NCBI RefSeq assembly: GCF_019749255.1
Contig: NZ_JACWFH010000008.1
Coordinates: forward strand, 415,937 to 479,936
Origin: Mesobacillus maritimus
GTDB taxonomy: Bacteria > Bacillota > Bacilli > Bacillales > Cytobacillaceae
Direction: 5' to 3'
Length of the DNA: 64,000 nucleotides
Below the pieces are notes generated by a model, which worked only from the letters and a program-made list of their open reading frames with translations, was not told where the DNA came from and made no database searches. Numbering within the stretch: the stretch's first letter is position 1; each line of letters begins with the position of its first letter. Below are positions 36,066 to 45,056 of this stretch, in pieces. A program made the translations under genes and the position numbers.

Positions 36066-37721
36066 ATGAAATTCATGTCATTTGATTTTTGGCAAAAATT
36101 TGGGAAAGCATTGCTCGTTGTTGTAGCAGTTATGCCAGCGGCTGGTATTATGATTTCTTTAGGAAAATTAGTTGGGATGATGGGTGGAGATATGGCCTTT
36201 GTTCATACCATCGCAGTCATCTTGGAGGAAATCGGTTGGGGAATTATTGGAAACCTCCATGTTCTATTTGCTGTTGCAATAGGTGGTTCTTGGGCAAAAG
36301 AACGCGCTGGTGGAGCCTTTGCAGCATTAATCGCATTTATTCTAATTAATCGAATCACTGGTGCCATATTTGGTGTAAATAGTGGGATGTTAGCGGACTC
36401 TGAAGCTACAGTTACGTCTTTGTTTGGAAGCGAATTAGTTGTTAGTGACTATTTTATCTCGGTACTAGGAGCACCTGCCTTAAATATGGGTGTTTTTGTT
36501 GGGATTATCTCTGGTTTCTTAGGGGCGAATCTCTTTAATCGATACTATAACTTTAACAAGCTGCCTCAATCGCTTGCTTTCTTTAATGGAAAGCGGTTCG
36601 TACCATTTGTCGTAATTGGTGGATCCATCGTAACGGCCATTATTTTGGCTGTGGTATGGCCATTTATCCAAGGATTATTAAATGACTTTGGTCGTTGGAT
36701 TGCAACTTCTCGTGATACAGCTCCAGTAGTAGCTCCGTTCGTTTTTGGAGCATTAGAGCGTTTACTATTACCATTCGGGTTGCATCATATGCTTACAGTC
36801 CCAATGAACTATACAGAATTGGGTGGAACTTATACAATTTTAACGGGTACAAGTGCTGGAACAACCGTGGCTGGTCAAGATCCACTATGGTTAGCCTGGA
36901 TTGCTGACTTGAATAATCTTCTTGCCGCTGGAGACACAGCTGGTTATCAAGCCCTATTAAACGACGTTACACCTGCACGTTTTAAGGTTGGTCAGATGAT
37001 TCTATCAACTGCAGCGCTTATCGGGATTGCTTTTGCTATGTACCGAAATGTAGATAAAGACAAGAGAACAAAATATAAGTCAATGTTCCTATCTGCTGGA
37101 TTGGCTGTATTTTTAACAGGAGTAACTGAACCAATTGAATTTATGTTTATGTTTGTGGCACCAGTTCTTTATGGAGCTTACGCGATTATGACAGGACTAG
37201 CATTTGCAATTGTTGATATCGTGAATATTCGTGTCCACTCCTTTGGAATCATTGAGTTTATCACACGGACACCAATGATTCTTAAAGCTGGATTATGGCT
37301 TGACCTTGTTTATTTTGTTGTAGCATGTTTGCTTTTCTTCGGGTTAAACTTTACGGTTGCAAACTTTATTATTAAAAAGTTTAAATATGCCACTCCAGGT
37401 CGCCTAGGAAACTATATTGAAGATGAAAATGGCGAAGGTGCTACTACTTCTACGACTAATACAGATTCAAAGCAAACAGATGATTCTCAAGCTGCTACAA
37501 TTATTTCCTTACTAGGTGGAGAAGAGAATATTGAAGATGTGGACGCATGTATGACACGTCTTCGTGTAACGGTAAAAGATATCGAGGCAGTTGCTTCCGA
37601 AAAAGAATGGAAGTTAAATGGAGCATTAGGTCTCATTCTAAAAGATAAAGGTGTTCAAGCAATCTATGGCCCAAAAGCGGATGTTTTGAAATCAGATATC
37701 CAGGACCGATTAGGAGCGTAG
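36066..37721 (+). CDS. PTS transporter subunit IIBC (alpha-glucoside/maltose type)
   Basis: Phosphotransferase permease of 551 aa in the glucose superfamily. An N-terminal IIC membrane domain (about 1-450, roughly ten helices, start LVVVAVMPAAGIMIS) is followed by a linker rich in Thr/Ser (about 458-475) and a IIB domain with phosphocysteine Cys495 (DACMTRLRVTV). No IIA domain is present, so a IIA-Glc protein from elsewhere must supply phosphate, as for B. subtilis MalP. It is flanked by the glucosidase and a phosphatase-like gene 3 bases downstream, so substrate is probably an alpha-glucoside. Confidence 0.92.
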   Translation: MKFMSFDFWQKFGKALLVVVAVMPAAGIMISLGKLVGMMGGDMAFVHTIAVILEEIGWGIIGNLHVLFAVAIGGSWAKERAGGAFAALIAFILINRITGAIFGVNSGMLADSEATVTSLFGSELVVSDYFISVLGAPALNMGVFVGIISGFLGANLFNRYYNFNKLPQSLAFFNGKRFVPFVVIGGSIVTAIILAVVWPFIQGLLNDFGRWIATSRDTAPVVAPFVFGALERLLLPFGLHHMLTVPMNYTELGGTYTILTGTSAGTTVAGQDPLWLAWIADLNNLLAAGDTAGYQALLNDVTPARFKVGQMILSTAALIGIAFAMYRNVDKDKRTKYKSMFLSAGLAVFLTGVTEPIEFMFMFVAPVLYGAYAIMTGLAFAIVDIVNIRVHSFGIIEFITRTPMILKAGLWLDLVYFVVACLLFFGLNFTVANFIIKKFKYATPGRLGNYIEDENGEGATTSTTNTDSKQTDDSQAATIISLLGGEENIEDVDACMTRLRVTVKDIEAVASEKEWKLNGALGLILKDKGVQAIYGPKADVLKSDIQDRLGA

Positions 37722-37724
37722 AAG

Positions 37725-38519
37725 ATGAAATTATTAACATTAAATTGTCATTCATGGCAGGAAGAGAATCAATTTGAAAAAATTAAAACATTGGCTGAAA
37801 CCATAATAGAGCAATCCTATGATGTGATTGCTCTTCAGGAAGTCAGTCAGAAAAAGGATTCAGAGCAAATGATTGACGGTTTAAGGGTAGATAATTTTGT
37901 TGTTGTGCTTCTCCAAGAACTAGAAAAGATGGGTGTTACAGATTATCATTTCACATGGGATTTCTCACATATTGGTTTTGAAATCTATGAAGAAGGGTTG
38001 GCAATTTTAACAAAGCATCCTATTATGAAGACGCATTCTTTCTTTATTACCCAATCACATGATACAAATTATTGGAAAACAAGAAAAATCGTTGGTGCTA
38101 CGATTCAATATCGTAACGATTTATTATCGTTTTATAGCTGCCATCTTGGCTGGTGGGGGGATGACGAGGAACCTTATCAGCATCAGGTTGAATCCTTAAT
38201 TAAAGCTGCAGATAGGGAAGGAACGAGGTATTTTCTTATGGGTGACTTTAATAATGATGCCAAAACCAGAAATGAAGGTTATGACTATCTAGTAAGCAAG
38301 GGGATTTATGATACCTATCAGTTAGCGTTAGAAAAAGATTCTGGTGCTACAGTAAAAGGAAAAATCCAAGGATGGGACGAGAACAAAAGAGATTTAAGAA
38401 TTGACTTGATTTTGGCGAGTGATTCTTTTGAAGTAGTCAAATCAAAGGTGATTTTTAACGGTGAAAACAAACCTGTAGTATCAGATCATTACGGGTTGGA
38501 TCTTGATGTTCATGTATAA
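37725..38519 (+). CDS. Endonuclease/exonuclease/phosphatase-family hydrolase
   Basis: EEP-superfamily metal-dependent phosphoesterase of 264 aa. Key motifs are LNCHSWQ (Asn), ALQEVSQ (metal-binding Glu), HLGWWGDDE, MGDFNND (Asp/Asn) and SDHYGLD (His). It follows the PTS gene after 3 bases and must be part of the operon. The family covers nucleases, sphingomyelinases and sugar-phosphate or inositol phosphatases; operon context favours a sugar-phosphate or phosphodiester substrate, but this is not shown. A strong terminator follows. Confidence 0.88.
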   Translation: MKLLTLNCHSWQEENQFEKIKTLAETIIEQSYDVIALQEVSQKKDSEQMIDGLRVDNFVVVLLQELEKMGVTDYHFTWDFSHIGFEIYEEGLAILTKHPIMKTHSFFITQSHDTNYWKTRKIVGATIQYRNDLLSFYSCHLGWWGDDEEPYQHQVESLIKAADREGTRYFLMGDFNNDAKTRNEGYDYLVSKGIYDTYQLALEKDSGATVKGKIQGWDENKRDLRIDLILASDSFEVVKSKVIFNGENKPVVSDHYGLDLDVHV

Positions 38520-38521
38520 GG

Positions 38522-38554
38522 AAAGGTATCGCTATTGACTAGCGATACCTTTTT
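38522..38554 (+). terminator. Terminator of the alpha-glucoside operon
   Basis: AAAGGTATCGCTA (38522-38534) pairs perfectly with TAGCGATACCTTT (38540-38552), followed by further T. Confidence 0.92.
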
Positions 38555-38559
38555 GTTTT

Positions 38560-39507
38560 TTATCTGAAATGTACTGCCTCAACTAATTCAGGGAAGTCTA
38601 TGAAGGGATTCCTATTCCCTTGAATCATGTATATTGATTGATTACGATGCTTCTCATACAATGTTATGGGAAATTGTTGGTGCCATTGAATGAGTAAAGG
38701 GATATCAATTAAGCCTCTAAAAGATTTCTTTATGGCAAGAGGATACCGCAACAAAAAATATAACATTGCCCTAGCGATTTTCCCTTTGCCATGTTCTGGT
38801 TCAAATCGTTCATTCATTGTAACTCCACAATGATTTTGAATAGATTCCGTTTCTGATTCAGGTGTATAAAAGGTGAAATCAGCGTACGGGAAATTCGAAC
38901 GCGCTATATTGCAATCAGGTTGGCATGTAAAAAGATGATGCAGATCCCCTTTCATAGGTTCAAGTGAATGAAACCACGATTGGGGAACAATATGTTCAGT
39001 ATTAAATTTGTATTTCCATTCAATAGATCTTAACTCCTTTAAGGATAGGAATTGGTGCTGATCCACTTGACGGAGTGCTCGCATAAATTCGTCATACTTT
39101 TCCTGAATGATTTCGTGATCTTTTACGATTAAGGAAGCAGGATCTTTCTCTTCTCCTGAGTAAATACTTTTTACCGTTCCATCTGGATATAAGTCTACCC
39201 ATGTATATAAGTACAAATCTTTACTAATAAAATAGGGTACATGATTTTTATGAGTTTGTGTTAATAGTCTCGTTAGATTAATAGATAAATAATCAATAGA
39301 ATGATGGTTTAATAATGAGTCATAATAATGATTGATATCAATTTGGTTTTGTTTTTCACTAAAATAAAGTTCTTGGTCTGTCAGAATACGCCGTTTATTA
39401 GCTCTTAAAAAGTTCATTTGTTTGGATAAATCAATCCGCTCAGAAGAGCTATCGCCAAGATATTTTATCTTTCTCCTTTTCTGGGTCTTCCTTTTCTTTT
39501 TGCCCAT
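38560..39507 (-). CDS. Endonuclease I family protein
   Basis: Endonuclease_1-type nuclease of 315 aa. The metal and catalytic motifs are EHIVPQSWF (His), GDLHHLFTC and NIARSNFPYADF, followed by CG and FEPEHGKGKIARAMLYFLL, which matches EndA/YurI proteins. Those relatives are secreted; this protein has no signal peptide and instead a very basic N-terminus (MGKKKRKTQKRRK), so it may stay in the cytoplasm and bind DNA or RNA. It ends opposite the glucoside operon terminator. Confidence 0.87.
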   Translation of the reverse strand: MGKKKRKTQKRRKIKYLGDSSSERIDLSKQMNFLRANKRRILTDQELYFSEKQNQIDINHYYDSLLNHHSIDYLSINLTRLLTQTHKNHVPYFISKDLYLYTWVDLYPDGTVKSIYSGEEKDPASLIVKDHEIIQEKYDEFMRALRQVDQHQFLSLKELRSIEWKYKFNTEHIVPQSWFHSLEPMKGDLHHLFTCQPDCNIARSNFPYADFTFYTPESETESIQNHCGVTMNERFEPEHGKGKIARAMLYFLLRYPLAIKKSFRGLIDIPLLIQWHQQFPITLYEKHRNQSIYMIQGNRNPFIDFPELVEAVHFR

Positions 39508-39735
39508 ATGTATACTCCTTAATTATTTGAAATGTATCATGTTGATTCGAACCGAAATCAACAACCTCTGTTTACATATCTTTATTATAGGTTGTTTTTG
39601 TAAAAATTGTTGTGGCCTTATTTTAAAAAGATAATACACTAAGGGGTGATTAGTTTGAGTTTTCATATATTCATTGTTTTTGAAAAATGGTAAACTAGTA
39701 AACAATACAAACTGAAGAAAAGAGCGAGGCTAATC

Positions 39736-40521
39736 ATGATTAAAGCAGTTTTTTTTGATTTAGATGATACCCTTCTTTGGGATCAAAAAAGTATTAAGCA
39801 AGCGTTTGTAGTTACCTGTAAACTAGCGGAAGAAAGATATGGTTTGAATTCATTACAGTTAGAAGAGGCTGTACGTGATGCTGCTAGAGAATTATACGCT
39901 TCTTATGAGACGTATCCGTTCACTCAAATGATTGGCATTAACCCCTTTGAGGGGTTGTGGGGTAACTTTCTAGACGACCATGACGAATTTCGGAAAATGA
40001 AAAAGATCGTCCCTGTCTATCGCAAGGATGCTTGGACAAATGGTTTGAAGAAAATGGGAATCAATGATCCAGAGTTTGCCCAGGAGTTAGCAGAGACCTT
40101 TCCGGAAAATCGAAGGAAGCTTCCATTTGTATATGAAGAAACCTTTAAGGTATTAGATGCTTTGAAGAAAGACTACCGGCTTTTGCTTTTAACAAATGGC
40201 TCACCGGATTTGCAACAAACAAAACTTAAAATAACATCAGAGCTAGTTCCATATTTTGACCAAATTGTCATATCGGGTGACTATGGTAAAGGGAAGCCAG
40301 ACACAGGTATCTTCGAACATGCTTTGGAACTCATGAATGTCCACAAAAATGAAGCGATTATGGTTGGGGATAACCTAATGACAGATATCCTAGGAGCAAA
40401 CCAAGTTGGAATGCCATCGGTTTGGATCAATCGTCATCAAAAAGAGCGAAATGAAATCATTCCAACGTATGAGATCAAGCATCTTGAGGAGCTTTACCCA
40501 CTATTGGAGAACTTAAAGTAA
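39736..40521 (+). CDS. HAD-superfamily hydrolase (YsaA-like)
   Basis: HAD phosphatase of 261 aa. Motif [12 protein letters not shown] (nucleophile Asp), motif [10 protein letters not shown], motif III Lys in GKGKPDT and motif [12 protein letters not shown] are intact. The cap is a four-helix type-I insert. It resembles B. subtilis YsaA and the YjjG nucleotidase group; the substrate is unknown. ATG 39736 has a weak GAGCGAGG site. It is a monocistronic unit with a terminator. Confidence 0.88.
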   Translation: MIKAVFFDLDDTLLWDQKSIKQAFVVTCKLAEERYGLNSLQLEEAVRDAARELYASYETYPFTQMIGINPFEGLWGNFLDDHDEFRKMKKIVPVYRKDAWTNGLKKMGINDPEFAQELAETFPENRRKLPFVYEETFKVLDALKKDYRLLLLTNGSPDLQQTKLKITSELVPYFDQIVISGDYGKGKPDTGIFEHALELMNVHKNEAIMVGDNLMTDILGANQVGMPSVWINRHQKERNEIIPTYEIKHLEELYPLLENLK

Positions 40522-40580
40522 GAAATGTTTATTCTATCGTTGTAAAGAATTGATTGTGGTTGCAGAGAAAGAAAAGTTTA

Positions 40581-40612
40581 GGGGCATCGGCTAGGGACCG
40601 ATGCCTTTTTTT
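40581..40612 (+). terminator. Terminator of the HAD hydrolase gene
   Basis: GGCATCGG (40583-40590) pairs with CCGATGCC (40598-40605), followed by seven T. Confidence 0.9.
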
Positions 40613-40617
40613 CTCTT

Positions 40618-40734
40618 TTATTTAGATTTCTTCGGCTGCCCATATCTTAAATGACCGGCTTCTTTTTCCCCTTTTTGTTTATTTAATTTTCCTTTTAATT
40701 GAACATTTGGATAGCTTGCTTCTTTATCATTCAT
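40618..40734 (-). CDS. Small lysine-rich hypothetical protein (38 aa)
   Basis: A 38-codon frame on the minus strand from ATG 40734 with a very strong GGAGGTGAT site. The product begins MNDKEASYPN and is rich in Lys, Gly and Gln, ending PKKSK, like small spore or disordered proteins of Bacillus. It has no cysteines or membrane segment. I do not recognise the family, but the ribosome binding site makes it credible. Confidence 0.6.
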   Translation of the reverse strand: MNDKEASYPNVQLKGKLNKQKGEKEAGHLRYGQPKKSK

Positions 40735-40740
40735 ATCAAA

Positions 40741-41317
40741 TCACCTCCAAATAATAGTCTTTTCTTATTCCTAAAAGAATATGTTGGTGGCTGTTTTAAA
40801 TAGGTATATAAAATTTTCTCTATTATAAACGTATTATTTTAATTATCAAAAAATATGTTAGAAATAATCACAGAACAGAGGATAACCCTGTCAACTTGTT
40901 TTATTCTTTTTATAAGGCTCTTTACTAAAACTAAGAAATAGATAAGGGTGAAAGTAGGGCAGGATTAAAAGTAAACAACAGGCTAGGCATACGCTTTTTT
41001 ACTAAATATCTGAATATTCTGTAATATGAGGAGGATTTAACTAAACTTATGAAGAAAACTATTTGTGAAATAGGACAATTGTAACCGGTAACCAATTCAT
41101 AACAAAAAGGTTGCCCTATTCAAAATGGAATCATTACTTAAAATGGTGGAAACCATCAAAATTAGGAGCTTAACCATCTGAACAATAGGTCGAAACCATC
41201 TTCTGTGGGGAGGGATTGAGACACAAACTAACTTTGCAACACCATTACTGTTTAAGAAGGTGAATTTTTTTACAGTTTTTATTCAGAATATTCAAATAAA
41301 TTATAAGGAGTGTTTAT
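40741..41317. promoter_or_regulatory. Long control region upstream of the NCS1 permease
   Basis: About 575 bases without a convincing gene. It includes the direct repeats AACCATC at 41151, 41172 and 41194, spaced 21-22 bases (two helical turns). It also has ATGGT-GGAA-ACCAT around 41143-41156 and a TAACCGGTAACC motif near 41082. No terminator is seen. These look like sites for a regulator of the permease gene. Confidence 0.5.
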
Positions 41318-42790
41318 ATGAAAAAAACCAGCAATTATTTAAAATCTCCAGACTTGCTCCCTATTACTCATGGTGAGCGAAAAATCGGACCATTAGGGTT
41401 CGCAGTGATTTGGGTTGGAATGGCCATTGTGTTAGCAGCCTTCGCCATTGGTGGTGGCGGGATTATCAATCTCCCGCTCGATTTGGTCATTCTTGCAACC
41501 ATTATCGGTTCGGTTGCAATTGGTATTTTCATGGTCGTCATTGGGGATATTGGAGTAGAACATGGGCTTTCTTTCCCAGTTTATATGAGGGCACCATTTG
41601 GTACAATAGGGACCCATATTCCTTCAGTGGTCCGAGGTGTAACAGCTTCATGTTGGTTTGGGATTAACACCTATTTTGGTTCAACGGCAATGAATGCAAT
41701 TTTGAACTTATTATTTGGTTTTGATAATTGGTTTGTATGTTTTCTGATTTTTGCTGCATTACAGTTATTCAATACATCACTTGGGATAAAATCTATTGAA
41801 CGATTTGCCGACTTGGCAGCACCCATTATCATCTTAATCTCTTGCTGGATGTACGTGACATTATCAGACCAAGCCGCGGCACAAGGGAAGGACATTTGGT
41901 CTTGGGTGGAAACGCCTGTAGCTGGAGGGTCTGCATTTACAGCCTTCATGGTTGTTATAATGGCAAATATGGGTTTCTGGGCAACACTTGCTGCAGATAT
42001 GCCTTCTTTATCGAGATATTTCAAGGCCCCAAAGAACGAACGAAATTGGTTTAAACGAAATAAAACACAACTGATTGGTAGTTTAATTGTTATGCCAATT
42101 TTCAACACTTTTATGGTCATCATTGGAGCTGTATCTTATATTGCTGTTTCAAATGCAGACCCTATTGTCGCTCTTCAAGAAGCGGCAGGCGGTTTTATAT
42201 TGGGGATACTTTTATTGATGATTGTTTTAGCACAATGGTCAACAAATACATCAGCAAATGTCATTCCCGCTGCGACGATTTTTTCGAATGTGGGTGGACC
42301 TAGGGTTCCGTTTTGGGTTGGGGTAGTTGTTGCGGGGATTATTGGGATCCTAGCTCAGCCATGGAGCTTGTTTGGTGTGTTAAATTCGGCTCTCCTTATC
42401 ATCGGTGGTATTTTGTCTTCCATTGTTGGGATTCTCTTTGTCGACTATTATGTCATTCGGAAGAGAAGGGTAAATGTAGAGGAACTTTATGAAACGGAAG
42501 GTCAATATAAGTATTTAGGTGGTTTCAACCTAGCTGGTCTGATAGCTTGGATCATTGGTGGTATTGTAGCAAATTTACTTCCGACATACTCGTCTATCGT
42601 TGGGTTTGTTGTGGGAGCAGTAATTTATTATTTCTTAGCAAAAAACTGGTGGTTTGCAAAATATAAGCAGGCTGAGATTGAAAATCCAAGTGATGAAAAA
42701 TATTTAGGAATCACTGTTGGACGTGATTGGAAGATCCCTATCGAGGAAGAAGTATCTATTGTCCCCGAGACTGTAAGTGAAAAAGTTTAA
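41318..42790 (+). CDS. NCS1-family nucleobase/allantoin-type permease
   Basis: Nucleobase:cation symporter-1 family protein, 490 aa with about twelve membrane helices. The N-terminal PITHGERKIGPLGFAVIW (about 16-33) and the SCWFGINTYFGS segment (about 111-122) are typical of NCS1 (CodB/allantoin/hydantoin/uracil) carriers. It imports a nitrogen-ring compound together with Na+ or H+. The adjacent omega-aminotransferase suggests that the nitrogen compound is catabolised through an amino acid such as beta-alanine, but no ring-opening enzyme is in the window. AAGGAG precedes the ATG. Confidence 0.9.
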   Translation: MKKTSNYLKSPDLLPITHGERKIGPLGFAVIWVGMAIVLAAFAIGGGGIINLPLDLVILATIIGSVAIGIFMVVIGDIGVEHGLSFPVYMRAPFGTIGTHIPSVVRGVTASCWFGINTYFGSTAMNAILNLLFGFDNWFVCFLIFAALQLFNTSLGIKSIERFADLAAPIIILISCWMYVTLSDQAAAQGKDIWSWVETPVAGGSAFTAFMVVIMANMGFWATLAADMPSLSRYFKAPKNERNWFKRNKTQLIGSLIVMPIFNTFMVIIGAVSYIAVSNADPIVALQEAAGGFILGILLLMIVLAQWSTNTSANVIPAATIFSNVGGPRVPFWVGVVVAGIIGILAQPWSLFGVLNSALLIIGGILSSIVGILFVDYYVIRKRRVNVEELYETEGQYKYLGGFNLAGLIAWIIGGIVANLLPTYSSIVGFVVGAVIYYFLAKNWWFAKYKQAEIENPSDEKYLGITVGRDWKIPIEEEVSIVPETVSEKV

Positions 42791-42903
42791 AGTAGCCGAG
42801 GAAAAGGGCTCCGGGCTATAAAAAGTTGTTTAAAAGAATGAGGAATAGGAACCGTTTAATAACAGTTCTAGTCATTTGCTTTATTAAATATGAATATGGA
42901 AAG

Positions 42904-42938
42904 GACTGGTAAACCGGAAGGGGCTAGCCAGTCTTTTT
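42904..42938 (+). terminator. Hairpin before the aminotransferase gene
   Basis: GACTGG (42904-42909) pairs with CCAGTC (42928-42933), flanked by AAG/TTT, followed by TTTTT. It would limit read-through from the permease gene. Confidence 0.65.
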
Positions 42939-42962
42939 CATTTTAGAACAGGAGGTAAGTAG

Positions 42963-44321
42963 ATGGAGAATAAGAAAGACGATGTTCTTTTGATGAAGGA
43001 TAAAGAGTATCTTTGGCATTCAATGAAGGCGTATAGTCCGGATACTACCATGGTGGTTGAGAAGGCAAAAGGAGCTTGGGTAGTCGATCAAAATGGAAAA
43101 CGTTATCTAGATGCAATGGCCGGGCTTTGGTGTGTAAATGTAGGTTATGGAAGAAAGGAATTGGCAGAGGCTGCTTACGAGCAGTTAAAAAACATGGCGT
43201 ATTTTCCGCTTACTCAAAGTCATCGTCCTGCCATTGAGCTAGCTGAAAAGTTAAACAAAATGCTTGGTGAAGACTATGTAATCTTCTTTTCAAATAGTGG
43301 ATCGGAAGCCAATGAGACAGCATTTAAAATTGTTAGGCAATACCATCAGCAAAAGGGAGATGTTAACCGTTACAAATTTATCTCTAGGTATCGGGGTTAC
43401 CATGGAAATTCGATGGGGGCCTTAGCTGCAACAGGGCAAGCACAACGAAAATATAAATATGAACCTTTATCCCCTGGCTTCATTCATGTTGCGCCTCCAG
43501 ATTTATATCGATCTTCTGATGAGAAAGAAGCTAATCCAGAAGAGTTACAATCTGTTAAGGATATTGATAATGTGATGACTTGGGAATTAAGTGAAACCAT
43601 GGCAGGAGTCATCATGGAACCGATTATCACAGGTGGGGGGATTTTGATACCACCTGAAAAATATATGAAGGGTGTTAAACAAGTATGTGAAAAGCATGGA
43701 GCACTGCTTATTGTTGATGAAGTAATCTGTGGGTTTGGACGCACTGGTGAGCCGTTTGGCTTTATGAATTACGGAGTCAAACCAGATGTCATTACCATGG
43801 CAAAGGGAATTACGAGTGCCTATTTACCGTTATCAGCTACGGCAGTGAAGAAGGAGGTCTACGAAGCATTCAAAGGGACAGAAGAATATGATTATTTTCG
43901 CCATATTAATACATTTGGAGGAAACCCAGCCGCCTGTGCACTTGCGATTAAAAATATAGAAATCATGGAAAATGAGAATCTGTTTTTTCGTTCAAAAACG
44001 ATGGGTGCTTACTTAAAAAATGGGTTAGTGGAAGCGTTGCGTGACCATCCTCTCGTCGGTGACATCCGTGGAAAGGGGTTATTGCTAGGGATTGAATTGG
44101 TTAGCGATAGAAAATCAAAATCTCCACTTAATGTTGAATCCTTAAATCAAGTGATTGCCGGGTGTAAACAAAAAGGCATATTGATTGGGAAAAATGGGGC
44201 TACTGTTGCTGGATATAATAATGTTCTAAGTTTGTCACCTCCATTAATAATTAATAAAGAAGAAGTTGATTTGCTCATTAAGATTGTATCCGAGGAGATT
44301 GGAAGATTAATTGGTAAATAG
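42963..44321 (+). CDS. Class III omega-aminotransferase
   Basis: PLP aminotransferase of 452 aa in the beta-alanine/taurine/putrescine-pyruvate group. Motifs: NSGSEANETA (111-120), Asp252 in VDEVICGFGRTG, and Schiff-base Lys281 (ITMAKGITSAYLPL). It is about 170 bases downstream of the NCS1 permease and separated by a hairpin. The sequence differs clearly from the YodT paralog at 3807. Substrate is not determined; beta-alanine or another omega-amino acid fits the context. GGAGGTAAG precedes the ATG. Confidence 0.9.
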   Translation: MENKKDDVLLMKDKEYLWHSMKAYSPDTTMVVEKAKGAWVVDQNGKRYLDAMAGLWCVNVGYGRKELAEAAYEQLKNMAYFPLTQSHRPAIELAEKLNKMLGEDYVIFFSNSGSEANETAFKIVRQYHQQKGDVNRYKFISRYRGYHGNSMGALAATGQAQRKYKYEPLSPGFIHVAPPDLYRSSDEKEANPEELQSVKDIDNVMTWELSETMAGVIMEPIITGGGILIPPEKYMKGVKQVCEKHGALLIVDEVICGFGRTGEPFGFMNYGVKPDVITMAKGITSAYLPLSATAVKKEVYEAFKGTEEYDYFRHINTFGGNPAACALAIKNIEIMENENLFFRSKTMGAYLKNGLVEALRDHPLVGDIRGKGLLLGIELVSDRKSKSPLNVESLNQVIAGCKQKGILIGKNGATVAGYNNVLSLSPPLIINKEEVDLLIKIVSEEIGRLIGK

Positions 44322-44324
44322 CGG

Positions 44325-44358
44325 AAAAGTAGATGGTAGCAATGCCATCTACTTTTTT
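44325..44358 (+). terminator. Terminator of the aminotransferase gene
   Basis: AAAAGTAGATGG (44325-44336) pairs with CCATCTACTTTT (44345-44356), followed by TT. Confidence 0.88.
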
Positions 44359-44392
44359 GCTTTAAGTGTTAAACATAGAGTTAAAACCCTCA

Positions 44393-44842
44393 TTACGAAA
44401 ACTTAATCATATACTCACAATTTTCATCGCCATTTACATTACATTTTATTTCACGAATACTAATTTTCCCTTCATAAATTGTTGAAAGTGCACCTTCTAA
44501 TATGGCACCTTCCAAATCACATACCATGTTCCCTTCCGCGACAGGGAGCCCTTCACAGAAACAATCCTCAATGACGAGATGCATTTCTTCTTTTGTCTGT
44601 CGGACAATTTTTGGAATACCTATTTTTAGGTCTTCAAATATTTGCAGTAAGTCGTCAATCGAGGAGATTGACATACTTTTGCCGATTTCTCGCCCAACTG
44701 TTAGTGTCGTATTTTTCCCTTTCATCGGGAGACCTTGATACATCCCAATTAAACGTACTGAACGAAATAACTCCAGTGGTACAAGATTACCTAAGGTTTC
44801 ACGTTTTATGCTTTTCATATCTTCAAATGAAAACAAGCTCAT
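44393..44842 (-). CDS. V4R-domain protein
   Basis: Small soluble protein of 149 aa that matches the V4R (vinyl-4-reductase) ligand-binding domain found in XylR-type regulators and polyketide enzymes. The C-terminal CEGLPVAEGNMVCDLEGAI and NGDENCEYMI motif carries the family's cysteines. It has no DNA-binding or enzymatic domain, so it may be a hydrocarbon-binding or partner protein. AGGAGGAACAGT precedes ATG 44842. It is transcribed divergently from the GGDEF-EAL gene. Confidence 0.8.
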   Translation of the reverse strand: MSLFSFEDMKSIKRETLGNLVPLELFRSVRLIGMYQGLPMKGKNTTLTVGREIGKSMSISSIDDLLQIFEDLKIGIPKIVRQTKEEMHLVIEDCFCEGLPVAEGNMVCDLEGAILEGALSTIYEGKISIREIKCNVNGDENCEYMIKFS

Positions 44843-45056
44843 ACTGTTCCTCCTGATTTAATGTTTCCCCATTTATGTTAAGGGACGAATAGCTCTTTAA
44901 CACGTTTCTATAAATCTTTTTTCTCCACCATGCCACAGAAGATTGCAATTGTAGTCTTATTATATTCGAAAATAATTTTAGAAACCTTGATTCAAATCAT
45001 CATCAGGAAAATAAAAAGCAAGTAAACTAAAGGTATTAATAGTATGGGGTGTTGGC

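Noticed and set aside
41041-41088. Possible 11-aa leader peptide (MKKTICEIGQL) upstream of the NCS1 gene
   Set aside because: The ribosome-binding-like GAGGAGG is about 14 bases from the ATG, and no attenuator hairpin follows.
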